This document shows, piece after piece, positions 51,023-60,830 of a DNA stretch of 64,000 bases. Source of the DNA: JAPPLG01 sp965199935. Lineage in GTDB: Bacteria > Bdellovibrionota > Bdellovibrionia > Bdellovibrionales > UBA1609. Every line of letters begins with the position of its first letter. Within the stretch, counting starts at the first letter, position 1. The notes under the pieces were generated by a model. The model did no database searches, was not told the origin of the DNA, and saw nothing but the letters and a program-made list of their open reading frames with translations. The translations under genes and the position numbers were made by a program. The stretch lies in contig CBDATD010000002.1 of NCBI GenBank assembly GCA_965199935.1, positions 310,001 through 374,000 on the forward strand, in the 5' to 3' direction.

Positions 51023-52013
51023 TTAAAAATTTCTCCAATTGGATTCTTCGTTTTCTGCATAGATATGAGACCATATCGATTCCTCTGAAGGCTCCAACTC
51101 TTGAGACACTTCTTGTTCTTCTTGTTTTAATTTTTCAAAAATCTGCCGGTGAATTTTTTCAATGTCTTTCTGAGACATTACTTTTTCTTGAATCAATTGT
51201 TTTTCAAAAATTTTTAAAGGACAAACTTGCGATGCATCATAATTAGCTCCTGAAGATGAAGAATGCCCGTAGAGCCTTGACACGTCCGCCTCCAATAAAG
51301 CCGGCCTTCTATTTTTCCGAACATATTCAATGCTTTTTTGAACAGCATCATAACTTTCCTCGACATTGTTTCCATCGACTTTATAAGTTTGAATACCGAA
51401 AGCTCTGCCTCGATTTATAATAGATTTTTCTGAATGCTGTTCTTCAAAGGGAGTAGAGATTCCAAATTTATTGTTTAAAACAACAATCAATAAAGGCAGA
51501 GGATTTGAAGGTCTGTTAGCCCAGACAAGACTGGAGGCAAAGTCAGGCGAGGCCGTACCGGCGTCTCCTCCTGTCACGATAGTAATGCCTTCTGCGTTTT
51601 TTTGCGCATGAGCCGTCCCCAAGGCAATGCTGTGTTGAATCCCTATCACAGATGAAATAGGGGGAATATTCCACTCTGGGACAGCATAATGATGCACAAA
51701 GTTCCTGCCTCCTGTAAAAGGGTCTGTCTTTCGGCTCATCATCTGTCTTAAAGCGTCTTTTTGTGTTGAGCCCCATAGCAACAACAGTGCCTGTACAGCG
51801 GTAATGAAGGTGCAGCCAATCATATTCCAAGCCTCGGCCTTTTTTGATCCATCGGCCTAAAGGCACTCCAAAGGCCTCCTCTCCAGGCGCTCCTATCCAA
51901 AAATACCCTCCGTTTTTTTTAAAAATATGAATAAGCCTTTCATCTAAGCTTCGAGAGACAGCCATTTGAAAATGAATCTCTTTTAATATGGTTTTTGATA
52001 AACTAAAACCCAT
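51023..52013 (-). pseudogene. bkdA: Branched-chain 2-oxoacid dehydrogenase E1 alpha part, frameshifted
   Basis: TPP-dependent E1 alpha: GYFWIGAPGEEAFGVPLG, EYDWLHLHYRCT, GGRNFVHHYAVPEW, then the TPP motif from GGDAGTASPDFASS to NNKFGIST, and VSRLYGHSSSSGANY. One base must be removed in the G4 run (CCCC at 51771-51774 on the plus strand) to join AMG to STQKDALRQMM. The alpha stop (TAA) is one base before the beta ATG. Removing one T near 51025-51029 would instead fuse the two as a single alpha-beta chain. ATG 52013 directly follows the prc stop codon, so it is coupled to topA-prc. Confidence 0.82.
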
Positions 52014-54107
52014 TTAATAATCTTCTTTTTTTTGAACCAAGGAAGACCTTTTTTGAGTCAGTAAAGAAAGATCCCAGGCAATATTCACCGCCTCTTCAAT
52101 ATCCGCTCTTTCCAGGTATTTTTTATGAAACTTTGGATCATCGGCGTCTAAAAAAGTGAATGCCTCCTGATCTTTATTTTCCTCATTTCTTTTCTTTGCA
52201 TCTGCCATAACAGTTTCAATTTTAATAAGGGATTGATTTTTTAACTTATCTTTATACTCCATAATTTCGTTATTTATTTTTTTAAACTTATCATTCTTTT
52301 GCACACGGGAAAGAGAGCGCATTTGCAGTTTTTTTATCAAACTCCCCTCCACTTTGCTCCACTGCCGAGCTGTATGTCTTGTTAAAAAAGAGTTTGTGTT
52401 TTGACGAGGCAGAACATAATCTAGTTTTTTTTCTCCGTACGCATCTATAGAGATCAAACTGGGCAGAGAAATATCAGAGTTCACTCCCATTTTCTGAATA
52501 GATTTTCCTCCAGGAATGAAAAAAAGTCCAACAGTTACTTTAACAGCTCCAAGCCCTTCAGGAAGATTTTCAACAGACTGGATGCTCCCTTTGCCAAAAG
52601 TGTGGTCTCCCCCTACAATCACAGCTCTTTTGTAATCCTGCAGGGCCCCTGCAACAATTTCAGAAGCGCTGGCGCTGCTGCGGTCCACCAATACAACCAG
52701 ATGGCCTGAATATTCAATTTGATTGTCTGTATCAGACATTGTTTGATAGGTTGAACGCCCTCCAAAGCCAGTGGTCATTTGACGAACGATATTTCCTTTT
52801 TCCAAAAACAAACCAGCAACGTCAATAGCTTCTGTTAAAACTCCTCCGCCGTTTCCAGAAAGATCCAAAACCAAGCTGGCAACCCCTTTCTGCTTAGCCT
52901 CTTTCAACAGTTTTTTAATATCTTTTGAGACAGATCTATGGCCTTTCGATTGAGTGACACTGCCTCCATAAAAAGATGGAATACGCAGAACTCCAATGAG
53001 TTTTTCTTTGCCGTCTATGTTTTTCTTTGAATAGATAATAGAAACAGCCCCATCCTGCAATGGAATTTTATCACGCACTAACGTCACAAAAATCTTCTTT
53101 TGTTTGCCGCTTTTTAAAGATCTCAGTACTTTCAGATGGACTTTTGTTCCTTTTTTCCCTCGAACCATCTCCACAACATCCCTTAAATCCCATCCAAAGA
53201 TATTGATCATTTTTTCGGGAGTTTGGCCGATAGCTATAATTTTGTCTTTCTTTTTTAACTTCCTTGAACGAAAAGCAGAGCCTCCAGGAAGAAGTTTTTC
53301 TATGACGGTGTAGCCGTATCTAGAACTGAGGGAGGCGCCCACCCCTTCCAAAGATAATTTCATGTTAATCTCAAAATCTTCCAATTCGTACCGTGAAAAG
53401 TAACTGGAATGAGGGTCCAGAGATTTTGCAAAACTATCTAAGTAAAGCGCATACCATTTTTCATATTTACAAGTTTTAATCCTCTTATTTTTTTTCTCCT
53501 GCTTTGAGCAAAATGACAGTCTTTCTTCAGAGGGCCGAGGGTCCCAGCTATAGACTTTTTTCTTGAGTCTTTTGTAAACACCCAGAAGATGCTCTTTGGC
53601 CTTGGACTCATTTTCTTCGGTCAGCATAATACCGGCCAGCTCATAGTGCAGATATTTACGATGAAAGCTGTTTAATTTATTTTTGCTTTCGGCATAATGT
53701 CTTTTATCGGAATTTAATATGAAAGACACTTTAGGGTCTAATTTAAAATCAGGTTTTGATATTTCATTTTCAGCAAAATGAACACGCTCCTTAACTCTTT
53801 GATAAAAAAGATTGTACAATTTGTAGAGAGCGCTGCATTTGGATTCCTCCAGATGTTTAAAAAAAGGGCCGAACCAATTTTTAATCTGCCTAATATCTGA
53901 TTTCAGAAAATATAATTTTCCGTCATCAAGATTTTTAATCAGTTGGTCAATCACTCTCCTCTTGAGCTGAAAAGACAAATGAGGCCGGCTCACGTGTTTT
54001 TCTAAATACTGATACTGAATAGGATTCAACTCCCCGCAGGCCAACTCCTTTTTTCCAAGGACAGAAGAAGCATAAAAAAATACGAAAATAAAAATATATT
54101 TTTTCAT
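52014..54107 (-). CDS. prc: C-terminal processing (tail-specific) protease Prc
   Basis: Periplasmic serine protease of family S41, 697 aa from ATG 54107 (MKKYIFIFVFFYASSVLG signal); ATG 54122 overlaps topA. The N-terminal Prc-type helical domain includes LDPHSSYFSRYELEDF. A PDZ domain follows (LEGVGASL, VIEKLLPGGSAFRSRKLKK). The S41 core has LDLSGNGGG, the nucleophile in DRSSASASEIVAGAL and the general-base Lys in HTFGKGSIQ. The extra C-terminal domain with Lys-rich helices matches Prc rather than CtpA. It probably trims envelope proteins or peptidoglycan enzymes. Confidence 0.93.
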   Translation of the reverse strand: MKKYIFIFVFFYASSVLGKKELACGELNPIQYQYLEKHVSRPHLSFQLKRRVIDQLIKNLDDGKLYFLKSDIRQIKNWFGPFFKHLEESKCSALYKLYNLFYQRVKERVHFAENEISKPDFKLDPKVSFILNSDKRHYAESKNKLNSFHRKYLHYELAGIMLTEENESKAKEHLLGVYKRLKKKVYSWDPRPSEERLSFCSKQEKKNKRIKTCKYEKWYALYLDSFAKSLDPHSSYFSRYELEDFEINMKLSLEGVGASLSSRYGYTVIEKLLPGGSAFRSRKLKKKDKIIAIGQTPEKMINIFGWDLRDVVEMVRGKKGTKVHLKVLRSLKSGKQKKIFVTLVRDKIPLQDGAVSIIYSKKNIDGKEKLIGVLRIPSFYGGSVTQSKGHRSVSKDIKKLLKEAKQKGVASLVLDLSGNGGGVLTEAIDVAGLFLEKGNIVRQMTTGFGGRSTYQTMSDTDNQIEYSGHLVVLVDRSSASASEIVAGALQDYKRAVIVGGDHTFGKGSIQSVENLPEGLGAVKVTVGLFFIPGGKSIQKMGVNSDISLPSLISIDAYGEKKLDYVLPRQNTNSFLTRHTARQWSKVEGSLIKKLQMRSLSRVQKNDKFKKINNEIMEYKDKLKNQSLIKIETVMADAKKRNEENKDQEAFTFLDADDPKFHKKYLERADIEEAVNIAWDLSLLTQKRSSLVQKKEDY

Positions 54108-54111
54108 ATCT

Positions 54112-56646
54112 CTATTGAACATAACTCTGCTTCTTTAATTTTTCATTTTTCTTTTTTAATGAGACGCCCAACAACCCTAAAGCCTGATGAATCGTTATAT
54201 TGGAGACAGAAATTTCTTTTGGCAGAGAAATTCTTTGGCTTCCATGCTGAATGTAAGGACCGTACTTTCCGTCCAAAATTTGAATTGTCTGTCCGGTATC
54301 TTTATGAGTCCCTAAGTCTTTAAGGATTTTTTTTCGGCTGGTCTTTTTCTTAGGCTCTTTGAGGATGTCCAGAGCTGTTTTACAGTTCATTTTCAAAAAC
54401 TCATCAATGGATTTAATGGACCTAAAATCTCCGTCATGAACGATATAAGGCCCAAACCTTCCAATCCCTTTTTTAATCTCTTTTGAAGTTTTAGGATGCA
54501 TACCTAAAGTTTCGGGTAATTTCAGTAGTTTAACGGCCATACTTAAATCAATATCTTCTTCAGAAAGCCCCTTTGGAATAGAAACTCTTTTGACGGGATT
54601 TTTTTTATCTGCCTGCACACTGCCCCTTTGAACATAAGGGCCGTACCTGCCGTTTAAAATATAAATATCTTCTTTTGTGACAGGATCCCGGCCTAAACTC
54701 TCATGCCCCTTTGATTTTTTATCTATCATGTCCATAAGCGCCTCCTTATTTAAATCTCCTGGATAAATATTCAAAGGGAGAGACACCGAAGCTCCATCTT
54801 TTTTGTCTTGCGTGACGTAAGCTCCGTAAGGCCCCGCGCAAAAAACAAAACCTTCTAAGCCGTCAATAGTCATAGAACGGCTGTTTTCTATTTCTTTTTG
54901 TTGAGAGGCCTGATTTTTTAAACCTTTTTCTCCAAAATATATTCGCTTTAAATACTGAATATGATCAGTTTTGCCAAGCGCAATATCATCTAAAACCTGC
55001 TCCATGTCTGCAGTAAACTGACTGCTGACGTAGTTGGGAAAATGCTCTGTCAAAAATTTGGTAACGATGAGGCCGGTCATTGTAGGAATGAGCATATTCT
55101 TATCCTTAAAAACATAACCTCTTTTTTGTATAGTTGCAATAATGGGGGCGTACGTAGAAGGGCGTCCGATCCCCTCCTGTTCAAGTGTTTGAATAAGAGA
55201 CGCTTCAGTAAAGCGGGCTGGAGGGCGTGTTTCATGCTCATGTTTGCTCATTTTACTGCATTTTAAAGCCTCTGATTTTTTAAAAGCAGGAAGATGGCTT
55301 GATTCAGCTTCTTTTGCTTCTTTATAAATTTTATAAAATCCATCAAAAATAACTGTTGTGCCGGAGGCGGAAAATTTCGCCGTCGAACCAGCATCAATAA
55401 CCGCGGAAACTCTTTTTTGCTTGCAGTCCACCGCTTGACTGGCCAAAGTTCTCTGCCAAATCATTTGATATACTTTAAACAAATATCCGGTCAATTTCGT
55501 ATCATTAGGATGTATAAATTTTTGTCCGGCGGGGCGTATAGCTTCGTGAGCCTCCTGAGCTCCTTTTGATTTATTTTTATAGGCGCGGGGTTTTTCCGGT
55601 ACATAGTTTTCACCGTATATCCGTTTAATTTCTTTGCGGCCGGCATCAATAGCTTGTTTTGACAAAAAGACAGCATCCGTTCTCATATAAGTAATAAAAC
55701 CCCTTTCATAGAGTTGTTGAGCTAAATTCATTGTTTCTTTAGCGCTGAGAGACAATTTTCGATTGGCCTCCTGCTGTAAAGTAGAAGTGGTAAAAGGAGG
55801 CTGGGGCCTGCGGGTGATAGATGTTGTTTTCACTTCAGATGCCTTGTAAGCAAGATCTTTCAATGTCTTCATCAAAGAAAGGGCTTTTTTTTCATCTAAA
55901 AGCAGTCTTTTCTTTTTTAATTGGCCGGTGTTTCGATCGAAATCCGCGCTTCCGGCAGTCTGAACCCCCTTATAAGACAGCAGATGAGCCGTAAAATTTT
56001 GGCTCCCTTTTAAGAGATGAGCCTGAAGACTCCAATATTTAGATTTTTTAAAATGGATCCGCTTCAATTCTCTTTCACTGAGGAGTCTGACAGCAACAGA
56101 CTGCACGCGTCCAGCAGACAGACCGCGGGCGACGCACTTCCAGAGGACGGGGGAAATGGTGTAGCCCACCAGTCGATCTAAAATACGGCGGGCCTCTTGA
56201 GCATAGACTAAATTTTTATTTATTTTCCTGAAATTTTTTAAGGATTTCAAAATAGCTTCTTTCGTAATTTCATGAAAAACCATTCTTTTAAAGCTTAATT
56301 TAGAAGATTTTAAAATCTCTTGAATATGCCAGCTGATGCTTTCCCCTTCCCGATCTTCATCTGTGGCCAGAATAATTTCTGAAGAGCTTTTGGACTTTTT
56401 TTTCAAAAGAGCCGCCACTTTCTTTTTGGAGGAGGGAATACAATAAAGAGGTTTGAACTGGTCTTCAACATGAACGCCCAGCCGAGACCACTTGTATTTT
56501 TTATAAGCTGAAGGGATCTCTTTAGCAGATTCAGGAAGATCCCTTAAATGACCCATACAGGACTCTACTTCATAGTCTTTACTTAAAAATTTTTTTATTG
56601 TTCGAGCCTTTGTTGGAGACTCTACAATGACTAACTTTTTTCTCAT
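54112..56646 (-). CDS. topA: DNA topoisomerase I
   Basis: Type IA topoisomerase, 844 aa. TOPRIM domain with VIVESPTKARTIKKFL and ATDEDREGESISWHI. The active-site Tyr is in GFITYMRTDAV. LSAGRVQSVAVR and EGIGRPSTYAPII are further family blocks. Instead of Cys4 zinc fingers the C-terminus has topo-C repeats with Gly-x-x-Gly-Pro-Tyr turns (GAYVT, GRYGPYVQRG, GRFGPYIVHDG, GKYGPYIQHG). Operon with infA upstream (14-base gap) and prc downstream. Confidence 0.97.
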   Translation of the reverse strand: MRKKLVIVESPTKARTIKKFLSKDYEVESCMGHLRDLPESAKEIPSAYKKYKWSRLGVHVEDQFKPLYCIPSSKKKVAALLKKKSKSSSEIILATDEDREGESISWHIQEILKSSKLSFKRMVFHEITKEAILKSLKNFRKINKNLVYAQEARRILDRLVGYTISPVLWKCVARGLSAGRVQSVAVRLLSERELKRIHFKKSKYWSLQAHLLKGSQNFTAHLLSYKGVQTAGSADFDRNTGQLKKKRLLLDEKKALSLMKTLKDLAYKASEVKTTSITRRPQPPFTTSTLQQEANRKLSLSAKETMNLAQQLYERGFITYMRTDAVFLSKQAIDAGRKEIKRIYGENYVPEKPRAYKNKSKGAQEAHEAIRPAGQKFIHPNDTKLTGYLFKVYQMIWQRTLASQAVDCKQKRVSAVIDAGSTAKFSASGTTVIFDGFYKIYKEAKEAESSHLPAFKKSEALKCSKMSKHEHETRPPARFTEASLIQTLEQEGIGRPSTYAPIIATIQKRGYVFKDKNMLIPTMTGLIVTKFLTEHFPNYVSSQFTADMEQVLDDIALGKTDHIQYLKRIYFGEKGLKNQASQQKEIENSRSMTIDGLEGFVFCAGPYGAYVTQDKKDGASVSLPLNIYPGDLNKEALMDMIDKKSKGHESLGRDPVTKEDIYILNGRYGPYVQRGSVQADKKNPVKRVSIPKGLSEEDIDLSMAVKLLKLPETLGMHPKTSKEIKKGIGRFGPYIVHDGDFRSIKSIDEFLKMNCKTALDILKEPKKKTSRKKILKDLGTHKDTGQTIQILDGKYGPYIQHGSQRISLPKEISVSNITIHQALGLLGVSLKKKNEKLKKQSYVQ

Positions 56647-56660
56647 TTTAATCTCTTGTT

Positions 56661-56882
56661 TTATTTATGCCTGTAAATAATCAAACCATTTGTTAAATCG
56701 TGGGGGGAAAAGCCTACAGTGACCTTGTCCCCCACAACAACTTGAATATTATAACGGCGCATTTTACCGCAAAGTTTTGCAGAAATTTCAACATTGTTGG
56801 TTTCCAGGCGGATTTTATAAATCCCCTTTGGACACACTTGTGCAATCTCCCCTTCAAATTGAACTAAATCACTTTTTGACAT
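56661..56882 (-). CDS. infA: Translation initiation factor IF-1
   Basis: OB-fold factor of 73 aa: FEGEIAQVCPKGIYKIRLE, then LCGKMRRYNIQVVVGDKVTV and SPHDLTNGLIIYRHK, aligning along its full length with bacterial IF-1. It binds the 30S A site. ATG overlaps the preceding stop as TAATG. Its position ahead of topA is unusual but not informative. Confidence 0.93.
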   Translation of the reverse strand: MSKSDLVQFEGEIAQVCPKGIYKIRLETNNVEISAKLCGKMRRYNIQVVVGDKVTVGFSPHDLTNGLIIYRHK

Positions 56883-57484
56883 TATGGAGTGATCCCTAAA
56901 TTGTTGGATGCAAGATATTTGACAGAGGTTTTAAAAATAACCTCCAAACGGTCGTTCCTCACAGAAAGAATATACCCCCATCCAAATTGTTTGTGCATAA
57001 TAGGCGCCTTTGCCGAGTAGGACTTAGACACACTGTAAGAGGAGGCAGAGGCGGATTTATGCTTGGTCTGCAAAGCAGACCATCTTTGCTCCACTTCATT
57101 TTGTAATTTTTGCTCCTTTTTTGACAAGACGGCAGGTTTGGATTTTGCCGCTGCTTTTTTTTGTGAAGCTGTTTGAACCTCTTTTTTAGCGGAGGCCGCC
57201 TTAGATTTAGATGCAAAACTCCTCTTAGGAGCTGTTTTAGACCTTTTTTTAGTTGAAGAAGAAGCTTTTGGCTTGGGAGCTGAAGTTTTTTTTGTTTTCA
57301 CTTTTTTTGATGAAGGCTTTTTTGATGAAAGCTTTTTTGAGGGAGATTTTTTCACAGAGGGCTTTCGAGCAGGCGGTTTCTTTTTAGAGCGGCCGCCTGG
57401 CGGGGTTTTTTTTGCTTTGGACACAGTTTTTTGTACTGCCTTTTTCTTTACTGTTTTTTTTGCCTTCGCTTTTTTAACAGCCAT
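56882..57484 (-). CDS. Lys/Ala-rich histone-H1-like protein with C-terminal UvrD-C-like domain
   Basis: Start at ATG 57484 with GAGGAG nine bases upstream; TTG 57505 is also in frame. Residues 1 to about 125 are a low-complexity Lys/Ala/Ser/Pro tract with AKKTVKKK- and SKKPSSKK-type repeats, like bacterial histone H1-type DNA-binding tails. A short charged helix follows (NEVEQRWSALQTKHK). The last ~40 residues, MHKQFGWGYILSVRNDRLEV and on, resemble the Tudor-like C-terminal module of UvrD/PcrA helicases (H-x-x-F-G-x-G). Probably nucleic-acid binding, perhaps in the nucleoid or with RNA polymerase. Operon with infA-topA. Confidence 0.75.
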   Translation of the reverse strand: MAVKKAKAKKTVKKKAVQKTVSKAKKTPPGGRSKKKPPARKPSVKKSPSKKLSSKKPSSKKVKTKKTSAPKPKASSSTKKRSKTAPKRSFASKSKAASAKKEVQTASQKKAAAKSKPAVLSKKEQKLQNEVEQRWSALQTKHKSASASSYSVSKSYSAKAPIMHKQFGWGYILSVRNDRLEVIFKTSVKYLASNNLGITP

Positions 57485-57557
57485 GGAAATAGACTCCTCT
57501 GCCAATGTAAGTGTTGTATAGACAAAACTTCCCAGTTATTATAACCCACTTGAGAAG

Positions 57558-59054
57558 ATGAACAAGCTCTATATCACAACACCTCTCTACTATGTCAATG
57601 ACAAGCCCCATGCGGGAACAGCTTATTCCACAGTTATTGCTGATATTTTTAACCGTTTTCACCAATTTTTTGCTGTACAAACTCTCTTTTTAACAGGGGT
57701 TGATGAGCATGGTCAAAAATGCCGGCAGGCCGCTGAGGATAGAAGCATGGATGTTCAATCTCATTGTGATGAAATGTCTCAAGTTTTTGTACAAACATGG
57801 AAAAACTTAAATATCAAATATGATGTTTTTTACCGCACCACCTCCTCCGATCATAAGGCTTTTGTGCAGAAGGCTCTACAAAAGATTTTTTCGGCGGGCT
57901 TTATTTATACAGCAGAGTATGAAGGCTGGTACAGTGTCAGTGAGGAAATTTTCTACAAAGAAAAAGACTTAATCAATGGCAAATCCCCTCAAGGAAAACC
58001 TGTCACAAAAATTACAGAGAAAAATTATTTCTTCAAAATGTCTCATTTTAAGAACCGCCTGGCTCAACACCTCAAAGACCACCCAAATTTTATATATCCT
58101 TCCTCACGCCAAAATGAGGTTCTCAGTTTTGTGCAAAATCTGGAAGATCTTTGCATCAGCCGCCCCCAGTCCAGATTAAAATGGGGCATCCCTCTGCCCT
58201 TTGATTCAGATTATGTGGTCTACGTCTGGGTGGATGCTTTATTGAATTATATTTTTGGAGCTGGTCTGTGGAAAAACGACGGTTTTGAGCCTTGGTGGAA
58301 AGAGTCTGTTCATTTCATTGGAAAAGATATTCTTATCACTCACGCGGTTTATTGGCCCTGCCTGCTCATGGCCCTTGACCTTCCTTTACCGAAAAAAATT
58401 GTCAGTCATGGATGGCTGTTAAATCAAGATCAAGAGAAAATGAGCAAATCCACTGGAGACATTTTGGACCCCATCCAATTAGCAGATCAAATAGGAAGCG
58501 ACTCTTTGAGGTATTTCTTTAGTTCTGTCAGTTTTGGACAAGACGCCCCTATTTCACAGCAAATGATTGTTCAAGAACACAATCAAAACTTAGCCAATAA
58601 CTTGGGCAACTTGGTTCAAAGGATATTAACGCTCACAGAATCTTCTTTAAAGGGTGTGATCCCCCCCCCTCCTTCCAGCCTTCAGCCTTTGCAGAAAAAA
58701 AGTATAGAGGTGTGTGACAAAGTCTTTAAATATATTCATGATTTTGCTGTTCACAAAGCTGTTTTTGAAATTACAGGGCTGTTGAGCCAAACTAATAAAT
58801 TTTTAGAAGAAACCGCTCCCTGGAATTTTATCTCTGAAAAAGATAAAACAGCTCCTATTCTTTATACAGCCATGGATGCTTTGAGGGCGGCTGTGAGCCT
58901 GCTTCAGCCTGTGATTCCCCAGTCAGCGCAGAAAATCCTTGAAAGACTGCATCTCCCCTTTCAAAGCTTTGAACAAACAAGGACTGTGAATCAGTTAAAA
59001 ACAGGCTTTGCCGTCAAAAAAGGATCCCCTATTTTTCCTCGGATTCGTTTATAA
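57558..59054 (+). CDS. metG: Methionyl-tRNA synthetase
   Basis: Class I aminoacyl-tRNA synthetase for Met, 498 aa. YITTPLYYVNDKPHAGTAYS carries the HIGH-like motif (HAGT). The EKMSKSTGD motif is intact. FLTGVDEHGQK and VWVDALLNYI are family-typical. The connective peptide lacks the Cys4 zinc knuckles of E. coli MetG, and the protein ends without a C-terminal tRNA-binding dimer domain, so it is the short (MetG2-like) class. Convergent with the membrane-protein gene by a six-base overlap. Confidence 0.96.
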   Translation: MNKLYITTPLYYVNDKPHAGTAYSTVIADIFNRFHQFFAVQTLFLTGVDEHGQKCRQAAEDRSMDVQSHCDEMSQVFVQTWKNLNIKYDVFYRTTSSDHKAFVQKALQKIFSAGFIYTAEYEGWYSVSEEIFYKEKDLINGKSPQGKPVTKITEKNYFFKMSHFKNRLAQHLKDHPNFIYPSSRQNEVLSFVQNLEDLCISRPQSRLKWGIPLPFDSDYVVYVWVDALLNYIFGAGLWKNDGFEPWWKESVHFIGKDILITHAVYWPCLLMALDLPLPKKIVSHGWLLNQDQEKMSKSTGDILDPIQLADQIGSDSLRYFFSSVSFGQDAPISQQMIVQEHNQNLANNLGNLVQRILTLTESSLKGVIPPPPSSLQPLQKKSIEVCDKVFKYIHDFAVHKAVFEITGLLSQTNKFLEETAPWNFISEKDKTAPILYTAMDALRAAVSLLQPVIPQSAQKILERLHLPFQSFEQTRTVNQLKTGFAVKKGSPIFPRIRL

Positions 59055-59819
59055 GGCCGTGGATAAAGCCGGAGGTTCTTCATAAAACTCAGAATCTGCA
59101 TACGATTCTTGAACCTTTTTTAAATACATCAAATGGTAAGAAATGGAGATAAAAATACCAGCCCACAGCGTCCAAAGGCATTCCAAAGCAGAGGCTCCTG
59201 CAAGATTGAGGAAAAGAGACCCTGTATTTATATTTTGAACCACGGCGCTGATAAGATACGACAACCCCGCATAAGAAGCCGCTAAAAATAAAAACCATCG
59301 AACCAGACCCTTTGTTAATTTTGAAGAAAGACTTAAAGCAGAAAATTTTCTGGAGGAAAAGGAGGGATCAAATAAAACAATATAATTTACAAAAGAGTAT
59401 TGGATAAATTTGATGACTCCAGGGATGATAAACAAGATCCCCCATAAATAAGAAGCGCCCAGCACTTTACTCATTTCTCTAATCCAGGGTCTAAATTTTT
59501 TAAAGAAAAATTGGTGGAATGCAGGGGTCTTGTCTATACAGACATTGTTTTTATCAAATTGTCTTTGAAAAAAATAGGGAACTACAAACAAACAGCTGAA
59601 AACCGTCAAAAACAAACTCATAAACTGAATAAACAGAGGAAACAGCAGGGAAAAAACAGAAAGCCCAAAAAAATGGTTGGAGGAGTACTGAGCAAACACA
59701 GCCAATCCAGCAGCAACTGTGTAAAGGCAGAGGACTAAGGCCTTATGATTTTTAACAAAATGAAACCAGTAACGCAGTCCTTCAAGCAAAGAATTGAAAA
59801 ATATATTTTTTGCAGTCAT
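59049..59819 (-). CDS. Predicted integral membrane protein, 256 aa
   Basis: At least five hydrophobic segments, including ALVLCLYTVAAGLAVFA, LFPLFIQFMSLFLTVFSCLF, YLWGILFIIPGVIKFI and WFLFLAASYAGLSYLI, with a short charged C-terminus. The GVIKFIQYSFVNYIVLFDPS core recalls DUF975-like or YckC-like membrane proteins, but not strongly enough to name. ATG 59819 assumed; TTG 59837 is in frame. No visible partner. Confidence 0.65.
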   Translation of the reverse strand: MTAKNIFFNSLLEGLRYWFHFVKNHKALVLCLYTVAAGLAVFAQYSSNHFFGLSVFSLLFPLFIQFMSLFLTVFSCLFVVPYFFQRQFDKNNVCIDKTPAFHQFFFKKFRPWIREMSKVLGASYLWGILFIIPGVIKFIQYSFVNYIVLFDPSFSSRKFSALSLSSKLTKGLVRWFLFLAASYAGLSYLISAVVQNINTGSLFLNLAGASALECLWTLWAGIFISISYHLMYLKKVQESYADSEFYEEPPALSTAL

Positions 59820-59898
59820 TTCTAAACTATTCGTCAAATAAAATGAAGTGTGTTAAAAAGAAATCTAAAAACTAGCTGTTAGTCTAGAGGTTTAGAAA

Positions 59899-60750
59899 GT
59901 GAAAAAATCTAAAAGTCTTCCTGTGGAAATAGTTTCTCAGCCTCAAATAAAGCCTGCGGACCTGTTGAGGCAGTACAACCGTGAAATCTCTCGATACCCC
60001 CTTCTCAGCAGAGAAGAAGAGTTGAAGTGGTCAAAACTGTATTACGAGACAAAAAATCGCAAAGCCTTAAGAATTTTAGTTCAAAGCAATCTGCGGTTTG
60101 TCGTGAAAATTTCTTCTGAATACTCCAAGTTTGGATCCCGTTTGGCAGACCTGATTCAAGAGGGCAATATGGGGCTTTTAAGAGCGGTCAATGAATTTAA
60201 TCCTTACAGGGGGGTGCGTCTCATTACTTATGCGGTGTGGTGGATCCGAGGGGCCATTCAAGAATATTTAATGCGGCAGCATTCTATTGTACGCATAGGC
60301 ACAACCCCCAATCAAAAAAAATTATTCTACCAATTAAGGAAAGAACAACTGCCCTCGGCAGGAGCCATAGACAACACACGCCTGATTGAATCTCAAACTG
60401 GTATTTCTCAAAAAGAGATCCGCTTAATGAGAGAGCGTTTGCACGCCAAAGACATCTCTATTGACCCCTCTTTTGAGCCTTGTGAAAATAGAACTGACAG
60501 CATGGACGATCGATATGCACAAGAGCAGGAGATTCAAATACTTAGAAAATGTATTCAACAGCTGAGACCCTCCTTGGATGAAAAAGAAATTTGCATCCTG
60601 GATCAGCGTATTTTATCAAACAGTCCACAGACGCTTCAAACTATTGGATCAAAGTTCAAAGTAACTCGTGAAGCGATACGTCAAATTGAAGGCAAACTGC
60701 TCAAGAAAATTAAAGAACAGGTAACAACTCTCAAATGGCCTCCCCTGTGA
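59899..60750 (+). CDS. rpoH: RNA polymerase sigma-32 type factor
   Basis: Sigma-70-family factor of 283 aa lacking region 1.1. Region 2: ILVQSNLRFVVKISSEY, DLIQEGNMGLLRAVNEFNP and LITYAVWWIRGAIQEYLMR. After region 2.4 the sequence NQKKLFYQLRK matches the RpoH box (QKKLFFNLR) that separates sigma-32 from other members. Region 4 has LQTIGSKFKVTREAIRQIEG. GTG start behind AGAGG. Direction of heat-shock genes such as dnaK and dnaJ is inferred, supported by the shared promoter-like words there. Confidence 0.9.
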   Translation: MKKSKSLPVEIVSQPQIKPADLLRQYNREISRYPLLSREEELKWSKLYYETKNRKALRILVQSNLRFVVKISSEYSKFGSRLADLIQEGNMGLLRAVNEFNPYRGVRLITYAVWWIRGAIQEYLMRQHSIVRIGTTPNQKKLFYQLRKEQLPSAGAIDNTRLIESQTGISQKEIRLMRERLHAKDISIDPSFEPCENRTDSMDDRYAQEQEIQILRKCIQQLRPSLDEKEICILDQRILSNSPQTLQTIGSKFKVTREAIRQIEGKLLKKIKEQVTTLKWPPL

Positions 60751-60830
60751 CCCAAAATAATAAAATTTACTCTTGATTCAGCATACAGACTGCTGTAGCT
60801 AGAGCAGATTATCTCAAACAGGGGGGAATC

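Noticed and set aside
57260..57521. Rightward Phe-rich ORF opposite the histone-like gene
   Set aside because: Mirror image of the Lys-rich tract; no start signal.
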